From Streptomyces iakyrus (GTDB taxonomy: Bacteria; Actinomycetota; Actinomycetes; Streptomycetales; Streptomycetaceae): 64,000 nt of DNA. The DNA lies in NCBI RefSeq assembly GCF_000717055.1, contig NZ_JNXI01000007.1, forward strand, positions 1-64,000, read 5' to 3'. Below the pieces are notes generated by a model. That model had not been told where the DNA came from. It saw nothing but the letters and a program-made list of their open reading frames with translations, and searched no databases. Below, in pieces: positions 59,206 to 64,000 of the stretch. Within the stretch, counting starts at the first letter, position 1, and each line of letters starts with the position of its first letter. The position numbers and the translations under genes are program-made.

Positions 59206-59987
59206 GCGCGGCAGAACTCCCGGACGGTCCGGTTGAACGGTTCCGGCGCCTCGATGTTGCTGAGGTGCCCGACGCCGGGGAGGACGACGAGCGTGGCCCG
59301 CGGAACCGCTGCGAGGAACTGGCGGGCGACGGTCTCCACGGGTGAGCGCACGTCGAGCTCGCCCCACAGCAGCAGCGTCGGCACCTCGATCTTCGGCAGC
59401 AGATCGCGCTGGTCGGCCTCGGCCATGACGGTGAGCTCGGTCCGTATGCTCCGGGCCCGGGTGTCGGCCGACATCACCGACAGCAGGCGTACGGCCTCGG
59501 CGGACGGCTGCCCGGCGAAGAGGCCCGGCATGGTCGGGGCGAACACCTCGGCCGGGACGGCGAGCATCCGTTCCGCGCCCTCGACCCGTGCCCGCACGTC
59601 CGCCGCGGACAGCGAGCCCTTCCAGCCCGCGTAGGTGTCGACGAGGAGCAGTGTCCGGACGAGCTCGGCGTGGTGCCGGTAGAGCTCCAGCACGACGGTT
59701 CCGCCCCAGGACAGGCCGAGGACATGGGCCGGGCCGAGGTCCACGTCCTCGATGACGGCCGCCAGACAGCGGGCGTAGTCGGCCAGGGTGAAGGAGAGCG
59801 GCACGTCGGAGGAGCGGCCGGCGCCCGGTTCGTCCCAGGCGACGACGGTGAACTCGTCGGCCAGGTCCCGGGCCTGGCCACCGAACAGCCGGGCGTCCGT
59901 CGTGGCGCCGTGCGCGAGCACGAGGGGCGGGCCCTGGCCCACCCGGTCGTACGCGACCTCGATGCCGTCGACCCGCACCGCTGGCAT
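59196..59987 (-). CDS. Alpha/beta-fold hydrolase
   Basis: The 263-aa product shows the hydrolase core: PPLVLAHGATTDARLF (oxyanion region), WDEPGAGRSSD, the nucleophile elbow GLSWGGTVV (Ser), LLLWGELDVRSP (Asp) and LPGVGHLSNIEAPEPFN (His). It resembles 3-oxoadipate enol-lactonase / proline iminopeptidase-type hydrolases; the substrate cannot be assigned. ATG 59987. Confidence 0.9.
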   Translation of the reverse strand: MPAVRVDGIEVAYDRVGQGPPLVLAHGATTDARLFGGQARDLADEFTVVAWDEPGAGRSSDVPLSFTLADYARCLAAVIEDVDLGPAHVLGLSWGGTVVLELYRHHAELVRTLLLVDTYAGWKGSLSAADVRARVEGAERMLAVPAEVFAPTMPGLFAGQPSAEAVRLLSVMSADTRARSIRTELTVMAEADQRDLLPKIEVPTLLLWGELDVRSPVETVARQFLAAVPRATLVVLPGVGHLSNIEAPEPFNRTVREFCRAHS

Positions 59988-60063
59988 GACACCAGGCTAC
60001 GCGCGCATGCCGGGGGCGTCCTGTCGGCCCACTCCCCCGGCACGCGGCACCGCTGTCCGGTCC

Positions 60064-62307
60064 CTACCCCTGGTCCGCCACGAAGGAGGCCATGCGGGTC
60101 AGGGCGGCGTTCCAGTTGATCGTGTGCTCGTTGGTCGACCAGGACTGGATGTCGTCGATGTAGCAGAACTGGCCGACGCAGCCCTGGAGTTTGCTCTGTG
60201 CGTAGGGGTCCTGGATGCTCGAGTTCGGCCCGCCCGCGAGGGTGCCCTTCGGCGGGTTGGGCTGGGCGGGGTCGAGCTGGCGGGCGTACCAGCGGCTGTG
60301 CTGGTTCTGGGCGCTGACCTCGCCGTAGCCGGTGACATAGGAGATGTTCAGCGCGTTGCGGCCCAGGATGTAGTCCATGCTCTGCAGCGCGCCGTCCCGG
60401 TACTTCAAGGCGCCGGTGATGTCGTAGGCGGTGGCGAGGACGACCGCGTTGTTGAGCACCTGGTGGCTGGAGCCCCAGTCGTAGATGTTGCCGTCCGGCG
60501 CGTACGGCATGCCGTAGGGGTGCGCCTTGAGGGTGGCCAGGTAGCGGTCGGCGCCCTTGACGACGGACTGGCGCACGGCGTCCCGGCCGGGAAGCCTGCT
60601 CGGCACCGTGGCGAGGTCGAGCCGGCCCGCGACGCCGGTGCGGGCCCAGTCGAAGCCGATCGGCTTGAAGATGTCGGCCGTGTGCACCGGGGACTTCGCG
60701 ACGTACTCCTCGAACCGCTTCTCCCCGGTCGAGAGGTACAGCTCGGCCGCCGCCCAGTAGAAGTCGTCGGTGACGTCGCTGTCGGCGTAGGCGCCGCCGC
60801 CGACCCCGTCGCTCTCTGAGGCGTGGCGGTCGGGGTGGGCGAGCGCCGCCGCCCAGGCCTTGCGTGCGGCAGCCAGTGCTTTGGCTGCGAAGGGCTTGTC
60901 GTAGGGGCGGTACATCCGGGCGGCCTGCGCCGCCGTGGCGGCCAGGTTGAGGGTGGCGGCGGTGGAGGGCGGGTGCAGCTCACGCTTCTGCGGATCGTCG
61001 TGGGGCATCAGCGGCAGGCCGGTCCACTGCTCGTCGTGCATCTTGTGGTGGGCCATCCCGGCCAGCGGCTTGCCGTCGGGCACCTGCATCTTCAGCAGGA
61101 ACTCCAGCTCCCAGCGGGCCTCGTCCAGGATGTCCGGGACCTTGTTGCCGCTCTCCGGGATGGCGAGGGTGCCGTCCCCGAGCTTGTCCGCCTGCCCGGT
61201 GCGGGCGTGCCGGGCGCGTTCATAGGTGCTCAGCAGCTCCCAGGTGGAGATGCCGCCGTTGACGACGTACTTGCCGTGGTCGCCCGCGTCGTACCAGCCG
61301 CCGCTGACGTCGAGGGTGTAGTCGCACACGCCGGGCTGGCAGGGCACCGAAGTGTCGCCCTTGTTGGGTGCCACGCCCACGTGACCGGCCGGGCGGCCGT
61401 AGCCGGGCCGCAGGTCGTCGCGTATCGCGAGGCCGCTGCGCTGCGTGTAGTAGTACTTCGCCGCGTCCAGCCGGAGCCGCTCGTAGGCGCTCGTGCCGAT
61501 GTCGAAGGGGCGGCTGGTCTCGCCGTCGGCGACGAGTGTGAAGCCCGCGCCCTTGGCGCGGAGCGCGCCGAAGTCGATCGAGTGGACGTTCTGCCCGGAG
61601 GAGGCGTCGACCCCGCGCGGCAGGGTCGTTCCCCGGGCGACCACCGTCCCGGCGGAGTTCTTGAGCTGCCAGGGCAGCTTCGCCGTGGCGTCGGTGACCA
61701 GGGTGGCGTTCTTCGGTCCGGCCGGCAGGTAGCCGACCTGGTTCACGCGGACCCGGGGCCCGGTGTCGGGCTCGTACGGTTCCGGCGTCACCCCGCCCAG
61801 CAGCGAGACGTCGTCCATGCAGAAGCGCCAGGCGTCCGCGCTGCCGCCGAGCTGGAAGCCGACCTGCCCCTGAGCGGTGTCGACGGGCGAGGTGAAGGTG
61901 TACGAATAGGTGTCACCGGACACGCTGAGCTGCGGTGTCACCTCGTGGTAGGTGTCGTACGGCGACACCGACAGGCCCACGATCGCCCGCACCACGTGCC
62001 CGGCGGGTGTCCCGGTCGCGCTGAACGAGAAGCGGTACGACTCCCCCTTCACGAGGGTGATGTCGTTCTGCCCGACGGCGGCGTCCCAGCGGTTGGTGGT
62101 GCCGCCGGGGACGTCGGCGCAGAGCCGGCCGTCGGACAGGCCGGCGGTGACGTTGCTGGTCGTCCACCAGGGGTCGGTGGTGGTGTCGAAGGTGCCGTTC
62201 CTGACCTGCTCGGCCTCTTCGGCCCCGGCCGGCGCGGAGGGCAGCGCGGTGAGGGCGGTCGCCAGCAGGGCGGTCAGGGACAGCAGTGCGGTTCTGCGTC
62301 GTTTCAC
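60064..62307 (-). CDS. Secreted GH9 cellulase with N-terminal CBM and Ig-like domain
   Basis: The product is 747 aa from GTG 62307 (RBS GGAGGAG 7 nt upstream). Signal peptide [22 protein letters not shown]. Order: CBM4-like beta sandwich (~30-180, [26 protein letters not shown]), Ig-like CelD_N domain (~190-285, [11 protein letters not shown]), then the GH9 (alpha/alpha)6 catalytic domain. GH9 signatures are [20 protein letters not shown] (catalytic Asp), [21 protein letters not shown] (His) and a C-terminal acid region near [17 protein letters not shown] (Glu). It hydrolyses beta-1,4-glucan. The CelR/CebR box lies just upstream. Confidence 0.94.
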   Translation of the reverse strand: MKRRRTALLSLTALLATALTALPSAPAGAEEAEQVRNGTFDTTTDPWWTTSNVTAGLSDGRLCADVPGGTTNRWDAAVGQNDITLVKGESYRFSFSATGTPAGHVVRAIVGLSVSPYDTYHEVTPQLSVSGDTYSYTFTSPVDTAQGQVGFQLGGSADAWRFCMDDVSLLGGVTPEPYEPDTGPRVRVNQVGYLPAGPKNATLVTDATAKLPWQLKNSAGTVVARGTTLPRGVDASSGQNVHSIDFGALRAKGAGFTLVADGETSRPFDIGTSAYERLRLDAAKYYYTQRSGLAIRDDLRPGYGRPAGHVGVAPNKGDTSVPCQPGVCDYTLDVSGGWYDAGDHGKYVVNGGISTWELLSTYERARHARTGQADKLGDGTLAIPESGNKVPDILDEARWELEFLLKMQVPDGKPLAGMAHHKMHDEQWTGLPLMPHDDPQKRELHPPSTAATLNLAATAAQAARMYRPYDKPFAAKALAAARKAWAAALAHPDRHASESDGVGGGAYADSDVTDDFYWAAAELYLSTGEKRFEEYVAKSPVHTADIFKPIGFDWARTGVAGRLDLATVPSRLPGRDAVRQSVVKGADRYLATLKAHPYGMPYAPDGNIYDWGSSHQVLNNAVVLATAYDITGALKYRDGALQSMDYILGRNALNISYVTGYGEVSAQNQHSRWYARQLDPAQPNPPKGTLAGGPNSSIQDPYAQSKLQGCVGQFCYIDDIQSWSTNEHTINWNAALTRMASFVADQG

Positions 62308-62345
62308 GTCTGGGCTCCTCCGGGAGGTGCGGGTGGCGCTCAGCA

Positions 62346-62359
62346 TGGGAGCGCTCCCA
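62346..62359 (-). promoter_or_regulatory. CelR/CebR operator
   Basis: TGGGAGCGCTCCCA is a perfect 14-bp palindrome identical to the consensus bound by LacI-family cellulose-utilisation repressors (CelR of Thermobifida, CebR of Streptomyces). It lies 39 nt upstream of the GH9 start, so the gene should be induced by cellobiose or cello-oligosaccharides. Confidence 0.9.
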
Positions 62360-62406
62360 GATGCGGGCGCAGACCATGGTTGTGGCTGATGTGACACTCC
62401 GTCAAC

Positions 62407-62445
62407 GGTCCGGACGGGAGTGGCTGTTCACCGCCCGTCCGGACC
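62407..62445 (-). terminator. Hairpin after the GH2 gene
   Basis: GGTCCGGACGGG (62407-62418) pairs perfectly with CCCGTCCGGACC (62434-62445), a 12-bp stem with a 15-nt loop, beginning 8 nt past the GH2 stop. Confidence 0.8.
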
Positions 62446-62453
62446 GGGGCGGC

Positions 62454-64000
62454 CTAGAGGGTGTCCAGCCGGCTGATGCGTATCGCGCCACGTGCCTCGT
62501 CGGGGTGGCGGCTCGTCAGGGTGAGCCGGATCCGGGAGCCGCGCAAGGGCCTGAAGGTGATCATGGTGGGGGCGTCGGAAGCGGCGGCCCAGCCGATCTC
62601 GGTGTCCCGGGCGGGCTGCCACGCCCGGCCGTCCCAGACCGCGATTTCGATCGTCGCGGGCAGGCTGTGCGAGGCGTCCACCGTGAAGAAGACGTCCACC
62701 CGGTCGAAGGCGCGGGTGCGCCCGTGGTCGACCGAGACCCAGTCCTCGGCCCGCGCGCCGTCGAAGGCCGGCAGCAAGGGCGTGGCCTGCTTGAAGAAGC
62801 CGTTGGACCAGCCGGTGGCCGGATCGCCGTCGAGCATGGCGGCGGGCAGGGTGTCCGGGCGGCCGGAGTAGCCGGCATCCGCGTGCGGGTGGTCCACGGG
62901 AGCGGGATGCTCCGGCCCGAAGGCGGGCGGGGGCGTCTCGGCCCGGTCCCTGGCCGGGGTGGCGCGGACGGTCGCGGTGCCGGTGCGCAGCCCCTCGGCG
63001 CGGGCGGTCACCTGCACCGCGCCGGCCTTCGTGCCGGACCGGACGATGGCGAGGGCCTTGCCGTGGAAGGCGGTCCGGGTGCTCGCCTGGTAGCGCTCGG
63101 CGCTCTCCTGGCGGCCGTTGTCGAGGCCGGCGAGGGAGCCGCCCGCCACCTCGAAGGAGAGCAGGTGCTCCGCGTCGGGCACCACCACGCCGCGCCGGTC
63201 GACGACCTCGGCGGTCACGAAGACCAGGGAACGGCCGTCCGCGGCGAGGGACGCGCCGTCCGCGGTCAGGCGTATCGCGTGCGGGGTTCCGGCGGTGCGC
63301 AGGACGTCGGTGGCGACCACCTCGCCGCCCTGCCGTGCGACGGCCTTCAGCTCGCCCGGCGCGAAGGGCACCCGCCAGGTGAGGTGGAGCTTGCCGGCGC
63401 TGCCGTTCGGGCTGGTGTAGCTGCCGGGGTAGGGACCGTCGGTGAAGGTCTTGTCGTCGCCGGTCGCCTCGGTCGTCTCCAGGTAGGTGCGGCCGTCCAC
63501 GGTCTTCTTGGTGTCGAAGCGCCGGACGCCCAGGGACTTGCCGTTGAGGTACAGCTCGACGGTCTCGACGTTCGCGTACGCCCAGACCTCGACCGTGTCG
63601 CCCTTGTCGTGGTTCCAGGTCATCGGCAGCAGGTGGACCATCGGCCGCTCGGTCCACTGGCTCTGGAAGAGGTAGTACATGTCCTTGGGGAAGCCCGCGG
63701 TGTCGACCGCGCCGAAGAAGGACGCCTTGACCGGGAAGACGTCGTAGGGCGTGGGCTCGCCGAGGTAGTCGATGCCCGACCACAGGAACTGCCCGGCGAA
63801 CCACTTGCGGTCTCGGTCCTTCTTGTGGCCGTACTCGCCGCTCATCGTCCAGGAGGCGAGGTTGTTGTCGTAGGAGGAGGTCGCGCGCCTGCCCGGTGTG
63901 TGGTTCTCGCCGGTGTTGAGGTGCTCGGGCTCCTGGTAGGCGCCGCGGGTGGAGGTCTCCGAGGACGACTCGGACTCGAAGAGGAACAGGTGCGGGTAGG
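62454..64000 (-). CDS. GH2-family beta-galactosidase-like glycosidase, C-terminal part (cut by window edge)
   Basis: The frame is open from the window edge to the stop at 62454; the ATG at 63845 is internal. At the edge lies HLFLFESESSSETSTRGAYQEPEH with a candidate nucleophile Glu, then SSYDNNLASWTMSGEYGHKK and FAGQFLWSGIDYLGEPTPYD, all GH2 TIM-barrel features. Next comes a DUF4982-like domain (VEVWAYANVETVELYLNGKSLGVRRFD), an Ig/DUF4981-like part and a C-terminal F5/8-type carbohydrate-binding domain (DWVSVDHGRTRAFDRVDVFFTVDASHSLPATIEIAVWDG). It is probably secreted and acts on beta-galactosides or related wall polymers. Confidence 0.92.
   Translation of the reverse strand, partial: YPHLFLFESESSSETSTRGAYQEPEHLNTGENHTPGRRATSSYDNNLASWTMSGEYGHKKDRDRKWFAGQFLWSGIDYLGEPTPYDVFPVKASFFGAVDTAGFPKDMYYLFQSQWTERPMVHLLPMTWNHDKGDTVEVWAYANVETVELYLNGKSLGVRRFDTKKTVDGRTYLETTEATGDDKTFTDGPYPGSYTSPNGSAGKLHLTWRVPFAPGELKAVARQGGEVVATDVLRTAGTPHAIRLTADGASLAADGRSLVFVTAEVVDRRGVVVPDAEHLLSFEVAGGSLAGLDNGRQESAERYQASTRTAFHGKALAIVRSGTKAGAVQVTARAEGLRTGTATVRATPARDRAETPPPAFGPEHPAPVDHPHADAGYSGRPDTLPAAMLDGDPATGWSNGFFKQATPLLPAFDGARAEDWVSVDHGRTRAFDRVDVFFTVDASHSLPATIEIAVWDGRAWQPARDTEIGWAAASDAPTMITFRPLRGSRIRLTLTSRHPDEARGAIRISRLDTL

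Noticed and set aside
1..64000. tRNA, rRNA, integrase, transposase or attachment sites
   Set aside because: None recognised on reading both strands; no sign of a mobile element boundary.

Overview
The window is high-GC actinobacterial chromosome and almost certainly Streptomyces. It carries a complete SapB-type ram/amf locus, a subtilisin-inhibitor (SSI) gene, a streptogrisin-like protease, many GTG/TTG starts with strong Shine-Dalgarno sites, and GC-rich third codon positions. I saw no rRNA, tRNA, CRISPR array, insertion sequence, integrase or phage gene.

Layout. 1-760: 3' end of a cytochrome c oxidase subunit I gene and a small membrane protein. 0.77-15.6 kb: mixed metabolic and regulatory genes, namely a DUF2867 protein, a TetR regulator divergent from a secreted beta-propeller protein, a secreted GH5 glycosidase, a tetracycline-type ribosomal protection GTPase, an XdhC-family gene, an ABM monooxygenase, two MDR oxidoreductases, a carboxymuconolactone decarboxylase-like protein, a secreted CSLREA beta-helix protein, a methyltransferase/TetR pair and a metallophosphoesterase. 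15.7-17.6 kb: an unusual DEDDh exonuclease-BRCT-TerD fusion. 17.8-24.2 kb: wall-glycan cluster with a TarS/TarP-like GT2 and rmlC facing an rmlA-rmlB-rmlD-methyltransferase operon, so all four dTDP-L-rhamnose enzymes are present. 24.3-29.4 kb: CBS protein, LysR/PfpI pair and a multi-sensor PP2C phosphatase.

29.6-37.0 kb is a class III lanthipeptide locus in the order ramC, ramS, ramA, ramB, with ramR convergent. The 38-aa precursor (too short for ordinary ORF calling) has two perfect SxxSxxxC labionin motifs. A second PP2C phosphatase follows. 39.6-47.9 kb holds a secreted S1 protease divergent from the most interesting cassette. That cassette is a 71-aa peptide with a double-glycine leader and a cysteine-free, V/G/T-rich core, followed by an attenuator-like hairpin and a tightly coupled HlyD adaptor, C39 peptidase-ABC exporter and second ABC exporter of the NHLM/NHLP type. 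No modifying enzyme is nearby.

48-56.6 kb: a Ppx/GppA-like protein, a haem-oxygenase-like diiron protein / HemK2-like methyltransferase / CDGSH protein operon, an SSI-type inhibitor with Lys at the predicted P1 site, a lactate-monooxygenase-like flavoenzyme behind a perfect palindrome, a sigma-like/zinc-finger/TM/ricin fusion, and a Fic-like toxin-antitoxin pair. 56.8-59.2 kb: an ECF41/SigJ-type sigma factor translationally coupled to a stand-alone cytochrome b. 59.2-64.0 kb: an alpha/beta hydrolase, a GH9 cellulase with a perfect CelR/CebR box, and the 3' part of a GH2 beta-galactosidase-like gene cut by the window edge.

All calls come from reading the sequence and remembered family features; no database search was run.
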